From contig CAVXNB010000004.1 of NCBI GenBank assembly GCA_963763085.1, positions 186,001-250,000 on the forward strand: DNA of 64,000 nucleotides, given 5' to 3'. Of the stretch, positions 18,629 to 27,392 are shown one piece after another. The notes beneath the pieces are model-generated. The model saw only the letters and a list, made by a program, of their open reading frames with translations, did no database searches and was not told where the DNA came from. Within the stretch, counting starts at the first letter, position 1. Every line of letters starts with the position of its first letter. Origin of the DNA: CAVXNB01 sp963763085. Lineage in GTDB: Bacteria > Actinomycetota > Acidimicrobiia > Acidimicrobiales > Bog-793. Both the position numbers and the translations under genes were made by a program.

Positions 18629-18634
18629 AGCCTA
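18629..18634 (-). promoter_or_regulatory. -10 box, candidate leaderless promoter of aroC
   Basis: Read on the minus strand, TAGGCT is followed after 6 nt by the GTG of aroC, with no ribosome site between. Same geometry as the boxes before lysC, asd and the NUDIX gene. Confidence 0.45.
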
Positions 18635-18704
18635 CGCCGGGGTTCCTCCGTGGCCGGGCCCTACGACGGCTCAAGTCGCCAGGTTTCCTGTCGAAAACAT
18701 ACCG

Positions 18705-20985
18705 ATGGCACGGCATCTGAGAGTTGCACCGGCGGACTCCGGCTCCGAGCCATCGTGGTCGGCACAGCAGCTCGCGGAGTTCCACGCCGCAATCTCGTCC
18801 CACCCCGACGAAGCCGGCGTCGGACGGACTGCGGTGGAGCTCGTGACCGAGGCCCTCGCCGGCGAGGCCGCGGCCCTCGTCTTGAACGGTGCGGTCATCG
18901 TCTCGCTGGGTTTCCCCGCCGGTCAGATTCCGAGCGAGGACATCGTCGAGCTGACCGCTCGCCGGCGGGGGTTCCTCGATGTCCCCGAAGTTGGCACGTG
19001 CGCCTCCGTGACGGTCCCCCTCGGTCAGCAATCCGCCGACGCCCTCGTGATCGCCCGCGCCGGCAGGAGGTTCAGCAGCGAGGAGCTGCGCACGCTGGAC
19101 AGCATGGGGTACGTGCTGTCCCTGACGCTCGGCCGGTTCCGCGAGGCCCGCGCCTCGGCGCAGAGACGACACGACCTGCTCAAACAGATCTCCGCGATCC
19201 AACGGTCGATCTCCGAGCGAGCTCCCCTGCACGAGGTGCTCGACACCGTCACCCACGGCCTCGCCGAGGTGCTGGGCGACGAGTTCGTGTTGCTCTACGG
19301 CGTCGACTCCGACGACGAGCACACGATGTCGGCGAGATCCACGTACGGCTCGGCGCCGAAGATCGGTCGTGACCTGCGTATCGGCGAGGGGGCCGTCGGC
19401 CAGGCCGTCGTCCAGGACCGGCCGGTCGTCGTCCAGGACTACGCCTCGTCGCCGGTGGCCAGACCCGACGTGGTGAAGGCCGGAGTCCGAGCTGCGATGG
19501 CGGCGCCGATCCACGAGAACGGGTTCGTCGTGGGCGGGCTCGTCGTCGGATCCCGCCAGCCCGCACGCGTCTACAGCGTCGCGGACCAGGAGATCCTCAC
19601 GATCTTCGCCGAGGCAGCCGGCCTCGCCGTCGCCGGCGCGGCGGCGGTCGACGCCTTGCAGGAGGCGACCGACGGCGCGCATCACCTGGCCCAGCATGAT
19701 CCGTTGACGGGACTGGCGAACCGGGCCCGTTTCGTTGACCGCTTCGAGCACGCCCTGAAGGTGCGACGCCAGCCCGGCGCCGAGATCAGCGTCCTCTATC
19801 TCGACATCGACGACTTCAAGTTGATCAACGACCGGGTCGGCCACGCCGAAGGCGACCGCCTCCTGATCGAAGTCGGGATGCGGGTCCTGGGAGCCGTTCG
19901 CGCCGGCGACACGGTCGCGCGGCTCGACGGAGACGAGTTCGCCGTGCTCCTCGAGAACGCCAGCGGGGTGGCAGAAGCCGAACGGACCGCGATCCGGATC
20001 CTCGAGGAGGTCAGCAAGCCGATCCAGCTGACCGAGGCCGAGATGTCCGTGACGCTGAGCCTCGGTGTCGCCCTCGCCGGCCCTGACGAGACGGACCCCC
20101 AAGAGGTTCTCCGCAACGCAGAGGTCGCCATGTACCGGGGCAAGAACGCCGGAAAAGCCTCTTTCGTGATCTTCGAGGATGCGATGTACGAGAGCCTGCT
20201 GGACCGTCTCGACGCTCGAGTCCGACCTTCGCCGGGCGGTCGAGAACGGGGACCTCGAGGTGTACTACCAGCCGATCGTCGACCTCGCCACCGAGCAGGT
20301 CGTGGGCGTGGAGGCCCTCTCCCGCTGGCAGCACCCGACGCGGGGCTTCGTGCCGCCGGCCACGTTCATTCCGCTGGCGGAGGAGGCGGGGCTGATCGGC
20401 GACCTGGGCCGCAGCGTCCTGCAGCAAGCCTGCTCATGGATCGGCGGCTGGCAGCAGACCCGCCCGGACGAGCCTCTCTTCTATGTCAGCGTGAACATCT
20501 CGGCGCGCCAGCTGCAGCGTCCCGAGTTCACCGGAGAGGTCGAAGCGGCTCTGGCGGGCGGCGGGTCTCGGGGCAGCCTCGTTCTCGAGATCACCGAGAG
20601 CCTGCTCATGCAGGACACCGAGGCGACCTTGGCTCGGCTGCACGACCTGAAGTCTCTCGGTATCCGGCTCGCTCTCGACGACTTCGGAACGGGATACTCG
20701 TCGCTCAGCTATCTGCGCCGCTTCCCGATCGACATGCTGAAGATCGACCGGTCCTTCGTCTCCGGACTGCGGGCCGGCAGCGAGCCGCTGCGGCTGGTGG
20801 AGGGGATCATGGCGCTCGGGAACACCCTCGGGCTCGAGACCGTGGCCGAGGGCGTGGAGGAGCTCGAGGAGTTGGCGGCGCTGCGCTCGGTCGGCTGCGA
20901 GGTTGGCCAGGGCTTCTACTTCGCGAGGCCGATGGGTGTCGCTGACCTCGAGAGCTACCTTTCCGGCGCGTTCAGCCCCGCCTAG
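18705..20985 (+). CDS. GAF-GGDEF-EAL cyclic-di-GMP signalling protein, +1 frameshift
   Basis: About 759 residues if repaired, with no transmembrane segment. The N-terminal half holds GAF-like sensor regions (roughly 190-330, with IGEGAVGQAVVQDRPVVV). The GGDEF domain (from HHLAQHDPLTGLANRARF) has ARLDGDEFAVLL, so the first glycine of GGDEF is Asp. The EAL domain reads GVEALSRW, LALDDFGTGYSSLSYL and KIDRSFVSG, with all usual acidic residues. The frame changes at about 20205 between the two domains, and one base removed joins them. Activity as phosphodiesterase is likely; cyclase activity is doubtful. A strong terminator follows. Confidence 0.8.
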
Positions 20986-21001
20986 CCGTACGTCGGGGGC
21001 C

Positions 21002-21022
21002 CCTCCGACCTCCGACCTCCGA
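21002..21022. repeat. Triple 7-bp direct repeat
   Basis: Three tandem copies of CCTCCGA directly precede the terminator stem of the GGDEF-EAL gene. No function is evident. Confidence 0.6.
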
Positions 21023-21047
21023 CCTCCCGCGGGGAGGTTTCTTTTTT
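21022..21047 (+). terminator. Intrinsic terminator of the GGDEF-EAL gene
   Basis: The stem ACCTCCC-GCG-GGGAGGT is a perfect 7-bp hairpin followed by TTTCTTTTTT, a rare clear rho-independent terminator in this GC-rich window. It serves the plus-strand gene ending at 20985. Confidence 0.8.
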
Positions 21048-21050
21048 CTC

Positions 21051-21104
21051 AAAAAACTTGCCTCCGTTAAAGATTGCACCCAGTCACTAACTTCGAGGCA
21101 AGTT
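21051..21104 (-). terminator. Intrinsic terminator of the VOC gene transcript
   Basis: AACTTGCCTC (21055-21064) and GAGGCAAGTT (21095-21104) form a perfect 10-bp inverted repeat, with inner GTTA/TAAC pairing across a 30-nt loop. Read on the minus strand the stem is followed by a run of six T. It therefore ends transcripts arriving from the VOC/tRNA side, back to back with the plus-strand terminator. Confidence 0.65.
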
Positions 21105-21188
21105 GAAAATGAAAGTGAATAGTCCCCGAGGAGCCGCCGCGGGCACGACCGGGGCTGCCGCGGCCACGACCGGGCAGGCCGCGGCGAG

Positions 21189-21587
21189 CTACACCTCCGG
21201 CAGCGGGGCGAACAAGTCGACCGGGGTGCCGTCGGGGTCGTGCACGACGGCGTAGCGCATCCCCCAGAATGCGTCCCAGGGCGGCAGGTGACCCTCGTAG
21301 CCGGCTCCGGTCAGGTCTTCCCAGGCCTCGTCGACCTCGGCGGGGGTCTCACAAGCGAAGCCGAGGGCAACCCGGTGCCCTCCTCCCGTGGGTGAGCGCC
21401 AGCCGGGATCGAAGGAACGGATGACGTCCTCGGTGTCGAAGGCCAGGCGCATCCCGCCCATCTCGACATCGACGTGCGGCTCTCCGTCCGCCGAGGAAGG
21501 AATGTCGAGGCCGATACGGCGGTAGAAGGCGAGGGTGGCAGGCATGTTCGAGACAACGAGCTCGATGATCGCCGGGCGCAGCTTCAT
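21189..21587 (-). CDS. VOC family protein (glyoxalase/bleomycin-resistance type)
   Basis: A 132-residue vicinal-oxygen-chelate protein with two beta-alpha-beta modules. IIELVVSNMPATLAFYRRIG opens the first, and RYAVVHDPDGTPVDLFAPLP closes the second. A metal-ligand set is not complete by eye (no His at the usual first position), so this may be a non-enzymatic binding member. The ATG lies one base beyond the 3' end of tRNA-Pro on the same strand and must be translated from the tRNA cotranscript or a processed end. Ligand unknown. Confidence 0.75.
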   Translation of the reverse strand: MKLRPAIIELVVSNMPATLAFYRRIGLDIPSSADGEPHVDVEMGGMRLAFDTEDVIRSFDPGWRSPTGGGHRVALGFACETPAEVDEAWEDLTGAGYEGHLPPWDAFWGMRYAVVHDPDGTPVDLFAPLPEV

Positions 21588-21588
21588 G

Positions 21589-21662
21589 TCGGGAAGGCGG
21601 GATTTGAACCCGCGACCTCAGCGTCCCGAACGCTGCGCGCTGCCAAGCTGCGCCACTTCCCG
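21589..21662 (-). tRNA. tRNA-Pro (anticodon CGG)
   Basis: A 74-nt cloverleaf without encoded CCA. The acceptor stem is CGGGAAG/CTTCCCG with discriminator A, the anticodon arm is CAGCG-TTCGGGA-CGCTG with CGG in the loop, and the T arm is GCGGG-TTCAAAT-CCCGC. The D arm GCGCAGCTTGGCAGCGC is normal. It decodes CCG, the preferred proline codon in GC-rich genomes. It lies in a minus-strand gene run between the CorC-like gene and the VOC gene. Confidence 0.95.
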
Positions 21663-21676
21663 TCAGCCGACAACCG

Positions 21677-22504
21677 TCATCGCTCGCCGCCGGCCTGATT
21701 GGTCATCGTAGCCGCTGGCGCCTGCACGACGACCTTGGCGACCCTCCTCCGGTCCATCTCCGTGACCCGGAAGGTCCAGCCGGAGAAATCGAGCGTCTCG
21801 CCCTCCTCGGGTATCCGGCCGAGGGCGTCGAGGAGGAAGCCGCCGAGCGTCACGTAGTCGCCCTCGGGAATCGGGATGCCCAGGTCCTCGCGCACTTCGT
21901 CCACGCCGCACGCGCCATCCACCAAGAAACGGGACTTGTCCACCCGCTCGATTCCCGGCGACGAGGACCGGTCGAACTCGTCCCTGAGGTCGCCGACGAG
22001 CTCGCTCACGAGGTCGTTGATCGTGAGCACGCCGGCGACTCCGCCGTATTCGTCCACGACGACCGCGAATGCCCGGCGCGCCTTGCGCATCTCGGCCAGG
22101 ATCTCGAGAGCCGGCCGGGATTCGGGGACGAGATAGGGCTCGCGGACCCGTTTTGCGACGTCGAGGCTCTGCGACACCGCCCCGGCGCCGGGGTCCGCCC
22201 GGACCCCTTCGATCCCGAGCAGCCCGGGATGGAAGAGGTCCTTCACGAACAGGACTCCGAGCAGGTGATCGAGATCGTCCTCGTACACCGGGAAGTGGCT
22301 GTGTCCCGAGCGACGCACGGCGCGGGCGACATCGTCGAGGCTGACCGGCACCGCGAGCGCGACGACGTCGACCCGGGGCGTCATCACCTCCCGGGCGGTG
22401 GCGTTGCGCATCGAGTCGAGGCCCTTGCGAATCTGCAGCTCTTGTTCGGACACCTGCGCCGACGGCTGATGGCCGTGTCTTCGAACCTGGCGACGGAGCT
22501 TCAT
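21677..22504 (-). CDS. CorC/HlyC-like CBS-domain protein without membrane domain
   Basis: A 275-residue soluble protein. Two CBS domains (about residues 37-165; REVMTPRVDVVAL, GVLFVKDLFH, DEYGGVAGVLTINDLV) are followed by a CorC_HlyC domain (about 180-265; GDYVTLGGFLLDALGRIP). The DUF21 transmembrane domain of CNNM transporters is absent, as in CorC of enterobacteria. CBS pairs bind adenine nucleotides and CorC proteins are linked to Mg2+/Co2+ efflux. It belongs to the same-strand series downstream of the receiver protein. Confidence 0.8.
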   Translation of the reverse strand: MKLRRQVRRHGHQPSAQVSEQELQIRKGLDSMRNATAREVMTPRVDVVALAVPVSLDDVARAVRRSGHSHFPVYEDDLDHLLGVLFVKDLFHPGLLGIEGVRADPGAGAVSQSLDVAKRVREPYLVPESRPALEILAEMRKARRAFAVVVDEYGGVAGVLTINDLVSELVGDLRDEFDRSSSPGIERVDKSRFLVDGACGVDEVREDLGIPIPEGDYVTLGGFLLDALGRIPEEGETLDFSGWTFRVTEMDRRRVAKVVVQAPAATMTNQAGGER

Positions 22505-22531
22505 CTCCCGCGGCCCGCCGATTCAGGGAAA

Positions 22532-22951
22532 CTAGAGGTCAGCGGCGAGTGGGAGCGGCTTGTAGGAAGCGTCATAGAACGTCCGGTCGTCCAATACCGC
22601 CTTGGCGGCGCGCCGGATTCGTATCGGGTCGAGGGGTTTGACAAGCCAACCCTCGGCCGCGGCCCTACGCGCCAGGAACACGTCCGCCCGCCGGTCGAGA
22701 AGGATCACGACCGGGACGTGCGGGATCCGTCCACCTGACTCCTCGAGGTGGAGATCGAGGCAGATAGCCATGCCCCCCATGTTGGTGACCTGCAGGTCCG
22801 TGATCACGAGATCGGGGGGGTCCTCCTCGACGGCGGGCCGAACCTCCTCGCCGGTGCGCAGCTCGCGGATCTCGGTCTCGTCGTCCTCCAGCGCCGACCG
22901 CAGCTCCTCGAGGACCGAGTCGGAGTCACTGACGATCAGCACGACTGCCAC
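22532..22951 (-). CDS. Stand-alone response-regulator receiver protein
   Basis: A 139-residue single-domain receiver. The phospho-acceptor is the Asp in DLVITDLQV, with the acidic pair in VSDSDS near the N-terminus and the conserved lysine in WLVKPLDP. There is no output domain, so it would act by protein-protein contact. The GTG start at 22951 overlaps the end of the upstream ArsA-like ATPase by 26 nt, indicating coupling. No partner histidine kinase is in the window. Confidence 0.75.
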   Translation of the reverse strand: MAVVLIVSDSDSVLEELRSALEDDETEIRELRTGEEVRPAVEEDPPDLVITDLQVTNMGGMAICLDLHLEESGGRIPHVPVVILLDRRADVFLARRAAAEGWLVKPLDPIRIRRAAKAVLDDRTFYDASYKPLPLAADL

Positions 22952-24080
22952 GACCGGAGACTAGTGGCCCCCCGAGCAGGTGGCGAGCGACGATGCGAAG
23001 CCCTTCGAGATCGTGCACGTCCTCTCTCAGAAACGGAACCCGTACCACCGGAGCCGGCGCGACCTCCCAAGCCAGTTCGCCGACGTACCGCTCCTCGCGC
23101 CTCGCGACCACGAGGAATTCCGCCAGGTTCCGCCGGAGCTCCGCGTAGGCCAGGGGGTCCGCCTCAGCGGGAGGGCCGGCCCAACCGGCACCGGCGACCA
23201 CTTGCGGTTCCGACGCGAAATTCGGGAAGAGGCGGTTCACCACCAGCGCGCTCACAGGGATCGAGCTCTCCGCGAGGCGCCGGGCGAAGAATCGCGCCTC
23301 GTCGATCGAGTCCTCCCGCGGCGCCACGACGAGCACGAACGACGTGCCCGGGTTCGCCAGGAGCGCCTCCACCCGGCGGGCCCGCTCCCGGAATCCCTCC
23401 TCCATACCCTCGAACGCGCGGAAGAAGGCGATCGCGTCCTCGACGATCTCGGACCCGGCGACCCTGGAGACCGTACGCAGCAGCGCCTGCGCCGCGACGG
23501 TCATCGCCTTCATGTACGCCCGGGTCGGCATGAGCAGCAGCCGGAAGACCCGGTTCTCGAGGAAGCTGTAGAGCCGGCGCGGAGCGTCGAGGAAGTCGAG
23601 GGCGTGCCGGGTCGGCGGCGTGTCGACCACGACGAGGTCGAAGCCGCCCTCCTCGTGCAACTCGTACAGCTTCTCCATCGCCATGTACTCCTGGGTGCCC
23701 GAGAGCGCCGACGTCAAGTTCCGGTAGAGGCGGTTCTGGAGAATCCGTTCGGCTTGCTCGGGGGACTCCGAATAACGGCCGACGAGATCGTCGAAGGTCC
23801 CCTTCGCGTCCAGCATCACGGCCGACATCTCGCCGCTCCAGGGACCATCGATCCGACGGGGCGTGTTGTCGAGATTGTCAAGGCCGAGCGCGTCCGCCAG
23901 ACGCCTGGCCGGATCTATGGTCACCACACAGGTCTTCCGGCCCGCCTCGGCCCCCGCCAGCCCGATCGCGGCCGAGATCGTCGTCTTACCGGCTCCGCCC
24001 GATCCACAGCAGACGATCACGGACCGCTCGGTCACGAGGTCGGAGAGGCTGGCAACTTCCGCATCCGGCTCGCCGGTCAT
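22926..24080 (-). CDS. ArsA-like anion-transporting ATPase (second of pair)
   Basis: A 384-residue SIMIBI-class ATPase of the ArsA/Get3 family. The deviant Walker A is CGSGGAGKTTISAAIG, with a switch region in TIDPARRLADALGL and DLVVVDTPPTRHALDFLD. It pairs with the preceding gene, whose stop it overlaps by 4 nt (ATGA). The pair corresponds to Rv3679-Rv3680 of M. tuberculosis, reported to form a complex linked to redox and nitric-oxide tolerance. No arsenite-pump partner is present, so arsenic resistance is not implied. Confidence 0.85.
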   Translation of the reverse strand: MTGEPDAEVASLSDLVTERSVIVCCGSGGAGKTTISAAIGLAGAEAGRKTCVVTIDPARRLADALGLDNLDNTPRRIDGPWSGEMSAVMLDAKGTFDDLVGRYSESPEQAERILQNRLYRNLTSALSGTQEYMAMEKLYELHEEGGFDLVVVDTPPTRHALDFLDAPRRLYSFLENRVFRLLLMPTRAYMKAMTVAAQALLRTVSRVAGSEIVEDAIAFFRAFEGMEEGFRERARRVEALLANPGTSFVLVVAPREDSIDEARFFARRLAESSIPVSALVVNRLFPNFASEPQVVAGAGWAGPPAEADPLAYAELRRNLAEFLVVARREERYVGELAWEVAPAPVVRVPFLREDVHDLEGLRIVARHLLGGPLVSGRGSRADRQ

Positions 24081-25063
24081 GCTGCGTCTTCGACGCTGAG
24101 CGCGTCGATTGCCGCCCCGAGGGCCTGCGAGAGCGCCCCGAGTTGCTCGGGACCAAGATCGGCGGTGAATTGGTACGGAAGGGCCAGCTGCGCCAGCGGC
24201 AACCCGGCGGCGAGACGGGCCACCTGGGCAGCCTGGAGATTCTGGCGGGTCTCCCGGAAGGCCGCTGCGGCCGACAGCCGGGCGGCCTCGGCTGCGCCCG
24301 GAGCTGGTTCGCCGGCGGCCAGGGCAGCCGCCACGGGATCGGTGCGGAGATGAGTGAGCACCGGGTAGCACGCGTTCACCACGACCGGCGCGAGGGCGAC
24401 ACCGACCAGGTCCTCGAAGCGGTACGCCGTCTCAACCAGCTCGTTGACCGGGGTCTCCTCCGGCAGGCTGACGAGCATGACCTGGCACCGGGCCGGGTCG
24501 CGCAGCATCTCGACGACGTCCTGGGCCTGGGCGCGAAGCGGGCCGCCTCTGGCGGCGTCCATGAGCCCGAGGGCACTCGTCAGAAACGTGACGGCGTGGC
24601 CCGCCGCCGGCGCGTCCAGCACGATCAGGTCCCAGACGCCAGATCGCTCGAGCTGCTTCACCTTGCCGAGCACGAGGATCTCGCGAATGCCGGGAATGGC
24701 CGTCGCCACCACGTCGAGCACGCCGGTCGAGACGAGCCGCTTGGCGACCCGGCGCATGCCGTGCTCCTCCAGATATTCCAAGAGCGCGTCGTCCGGCGTC
24801 AGCACGCGCCCGCTCACACGACCGCCGCCGCGCCCGTCCCGCCGTTGCGGCTCGTAGAGGACCGCCTCCTCGTACTGGAAGTCGGCCGCCCGTCCGAACA
24901 GGACGGGCAGCCCGCCGGCACTTTCGAGCTCTATGACGAGCACGTCGAGCCCGATGTCGGCGGCCATGCGGCCGAGCGCCGCGGTGACCGTGGTCTTGCC
25001 GACGCCACCCTTGCCGGCGACGACCACGACCTTGCTTTGCCGGCAGAACGCCTCGCGATCCAT
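24077..25063 (-). CDS. ArsA-like anion-transporting ATPase (first of pair)
   Basis: A 328-residue ATPase with the ArsA-type P-loop VVAGKGGVGKTTVTAALG and the Walker B-like WDLIVLDAPAAGHAVTFL. ATG start at 25063, preceded at 8 nt by TAGTGT. It heads a run of same-strand genes (second ATPase, receiver, CorC-like, tRNA-Pro, VOC) and diverges from whiB. The layout of two ArsA-like ATPases facing a WhiB gene matches Rv3679-Rv3680-whiB4 in mycobacteria. Likely a heterodimeric complex with its neighbour. Confidence 0.86.
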   Translation of the reverse strand: MDREAFCRQSKVVVVAGKGGVGKTTVTAALGRMAADIGLDVLVIELESAGGLPVLFGRAADFQYEEAVLYEPQRRDGRGGGRVSGRVLTPDDALLEYLEEHGMRRVAKRLVSTGVLDVVATAIPGIREILVLGKVKQLERSGVWDLIVLDAPAAGHAVTFLTSALGLMDAARGGPLRAQAQDVVEMLRDPARCQVMLVSLPEETPVNELVETAYRFEDLVGVALAPVVVNACYPVLTHLRTDPVAAALAAGEPAPGAAEAARLSAAAAFRETRQNLQAAQVARLAAGLPLAQLALPYQFTADLGPEQLGALSQALGAAIDALSVEDAA

Positions 25064-25071
25064 TCGCGGCG

Positions 25072-25077
25072 ACACTA
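25072..25077 (-). promoter_or_regulatory. -10 box upstream of the ArsA-like pair
   Basis: On the minus strand TAGTGT ends 8 nt before the ATG at 25063 with no ribosome site in between. Candidate leaderless promoter, slightly wider spacing than the others. Confidence 0.35.
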
Positions 25078-25271
25078 CCGCCCACCCCTGCTGGTCAAAG
25101 GCATAAGAGCCCCTTGTAACCGCGGTGGCGGCGGGGATAGGGTCGCGCTGCAGCCAACTAGCGTCGAAACGTCGGCCAACGGGGGGCTTGAGCGGACGGC
25201 GCGGGCAGGAGAACCGGGGTGTCGCGGCTTGGCCGGCGCCGGCGGGTCGTGGGCAGGATGAGGAGGGGACC

Positions 25272-25559
25272 GTGATCGCCAATCGCGGTGAGGAAGTGTG
25301 GCCAGCCAAAGCAGCATGTAGAGGTCCGCACTCGGTCGTGTTCTTCCCACCTTCACACCCGGAGCGCAAGGACGAGCGCATTGCGAGAGAACGTGCTGCC
25401 AAGGAGATCTGCCGGCCGTGTCCGGTACGCCAGGAGTGCCTCGACTACGCCATCAGGATCCGCGAGGCCCACGGGATCTGGGGTGGCCTGAGCGAGGCCG
25501 AGCGAAAGCAGATCATCGACCGGGACGTCAGCGGCACACGGGCGGTCGCGAGCGCCTGA
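25272..25559 (+). CDS. WhiB-family iron-sulfur transcription factor (WhiB4-like by context)
   Basis: A 95-residue WhiB protein. The four cluster ligands are Cys16, Cys47, Cys50 and Cys56 (AACRG, ICRPCPVRQEC), followed by the family turn GIWGGLSEAE and a basic C-terminus. It binds a [4Fe-4S] cluster and senses redox or nitric oxide, often contacting the primary sigma factor. The GTG at 25272 has an AGGAGGGG site. Position opposite the ArsA-like ATPase pair argues for the whiB4 type. NUDIX and metallo-beta-lactamase genes follow on the same strand. Confidence 0.9.
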   Translation: MIANRGEEVWPAKAACRGPHSVVFFPPSHPERKDERIARERAAKEICRPCPVRQECLDYAIRIREAHGIWGGLSEAERKQIIDRDVSGTRAVASA

Positions 25560-25607
25560 CCGTCAAATCGAGAGCGTCAACGTCCGGGCCGTGCCGGGCG
25601 AGCCCGG

Positions 25608-25613
25608 TACGTT
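25608..25613 (+). promoter_or_regulatory. -10 box, candidate leaderless promoter of the NUDIX gene
   Basis: TACGTT sits exactly 7 nt before the GTG at 25621. It helps decide that start over an in-frame GTG at 25591, which has no such box. Confidence 0.45.
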
Positions 25614-25620
25614 GGACGAG

Positions 25621-26487
25621 GTGACCGAGCCCGAGGTGCGCGACGCGGCCACGGTCGTGGTCCTGCGGGACGCGCCGTCGGGGACGGGACACGCGACACG
25701 CACCCGCCTGGAGGTCCTCATGGTGCGCCGGCGGGCGGACTCCTCGTTCGGCGGCGGCGCCTACGTCTTCCCCGGAGGCGCCGTGGATCGCACGGATCGG
25801 GATCCGGACATCACGATCCTGTCGGCGTCTCTCGACGATCGCGAGGCGAGTCGGGTGCTCGGGGTCGACTCGGGCGGCCTCGGCTACTTCGTGGCAGCAG
25901 CACGCGAGTGCTTCGAGGAAGCCGGCCTGCTCTTCGCCGGCGACGGGAGCGGACTGGTGTCGTTCGCAGACGCTCCGATCCGGGAACGTTTCGGGCGCCA
26001 CCGGAGCAGCCTGAACGCCGGCGCCACGACCCTGGCGGCGATCTGCGCTGCGGAACACCTGCTCCTGGAAGTCGAGCGCTTTCGTTACTTCAGCCACTGG
26101 ATCACGCCGGAGGGTGGACCTCGGAGGTACGACACGCGTTTCTTCGCGGCTTTGGCGCCTGAGGGCCAGATCGCCCTGCACGACGACGCCGAGGTCGTGG
26201 CGAGCGAGTGGATCGGGCCCTCCGTCGCCCTCGAGCGGCATCGGGCCGGCGACATCCACCTCTTGTTCCCGACCGTCAGGCACCTCGAGACGCTCAGCAG
26301 CTTCTCGAGTGCCCGGCAGTTCTGGGACGCGGCCGATTCCGAGGTCCAGACCATCCAACCCCGGATCACGGTGGACGGAGGGGTCGTGCGGTTCCTGCTC
26401 CCCGACGAGCCCGGCTACGACGATGCGACGGGTCTGCCGCCGGGGATGGACTTCCCGGACCGGCCGGTCGGGGCCGGCCATGACTGA
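25621..26487 (+). CDS. NUDIX hydrolase
   Basis: A 288-residue NUDIX protein. The Nudix box is split by a long insertion: YVFPGGAVDRTD supplies the GG and ARECFEEAGLLF supplies the REx2EExGu part. This large form with a C-terminal extension occurs next to metallo-beta-lactamase genes in Actinobacteria and resembles NUDT8/CoA-pyrophosphatase-like proteins. It hydrolyses a nucleoside diphosphate linked to another group; the substrate is unknown. The 3' end overlaps the next gene by 8 nt, so the two are coupled. Confidence 0.82.
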   Translation: MTEPEVRDAATVVVLRDAPSGTGHATRTRLEVLMVRRRADSSFGGGAYVFPGGAVDRTDRDPDITILSASLDDREASRVLGVDSGGLGYFVAAARECFEEAGLLFAGDGSGLVSFADAPIRERFGRHRSSLNAGATTLAAICAAEHLLLEVERFRYFSHWITPEGGPRRYDTRFFAALAPEGQIALHDDAEVVASEWIGPSVALERHRAGDIHLLFPTVRHLETLSSFSSARQFWDAADSEVQTIQPRITVDGGVVRFLLPDEPGYDDATGLPPGMDFPDRPVGAGHD

Positions 26488-27380
26488 GCAGGGCGGCCCG
26501 GGCGCACCGGTCCCGGGCGCACCGGTCCCGGGCGTCGTCGATCAGGTCGACCCCTACGTCAAGCGCGTCACGGCCCCTAATCCTTCGGTCATGACCGGCC
26601 CGGGAACGAACACCTACCTCGTCGGCGACGACGTCGTGGCAGCCGTCGACCCGGGACCGCTGGACGAGGCACACCTGGATCGGGTCGAGCGCGCGGCGGG
26701 CGGCCGGATCCGATACGTCCTCGTCACCCACACCCATCCCGACCACGCCCCCGGGGCGGCCGCCCTCGCGGCCAGGAGCCGGGCTCAGCTCGGCGGCTAC
26801 GACGCCCGCGACGGCTTCGTGCCGGACCTCGAGCTTCGAGACGGCGACGTCCTCGAGCTCGGCCCCGTCCGGCTGAGGGCCCTGCATACGCCCGGGCACG
26901 CCTCGAATCACCTTTGCTACCTGATCGAGCAGGCCGGAACCGGCGACCGCCCGGTGCAGCGGAGGCTCATGCTGTCCGGCGATCACATCATGGGCGGCTC
27001 GACGGTCGTCATCTCCCCGCCCGACGGCGACATGGCGCAATACCTCGACAGCCTCCGCTGTCTCCTGGACCTCGATCCCCCGATCGAGGCCATCGCCCCC
27101 GGGCACGGCCCGATCCTGGAGAACCCCCGATCCGAGATCGAGGCGCTGCTGGCACACCGTCTCGCCCGCGAGCAGGCCGTCTCCGCCGCTTTGAGCCAGA
27201 GGGGCCGGGCGACGGTGGACGAGCTCGTCGCGGCGGTCTACCTCGACGTGGACCCCGCCAGGTATCCGATCGCGCCGCCGATCGATGTGGGCCCATCTCC
27301 GCAAGCTCCGCCAGGAAGGGAAGGCCTGGTCCGACGACCCGGAGGACATCGAGGCCACGTGGACGGCGCCGGCCCCCTGA
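26480..27380 (+). CDS. Metallo-beta-lactamase fold hydrolase, +1 frameshift near the end
   Basis: About 299 residues if repaired. Zinc ligands are in THTHPDHAPGA, HTPGHASNHLCYL, LSGDHIMGGST and APGHGP, and an LACTB2-like C-terminal helical region follows. The frame must move by one base at about 27275-27290: reading on gives a long Arg-rich tail, while the repaired frame gives MWAHLRKLRQEGKAW and stops at 27380, 12 bp before the convergent mrp. LACTB2-type proteins are nucleases or thioester hydrolases. The M. tuberculosis neighbour Rv3677c is of this type. Confidence 0.8.
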
Positions 27381-27392
27381 AGTGGGACCGGC

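Noticed and set aside
24077..25063. Arsenite resistance operon
   Set aside because: Although the ATPases are ArsA-like, no ArsB/ACR3 pump, ArsC or ArsR gene is nearby, and the WhiB context fits a different role.
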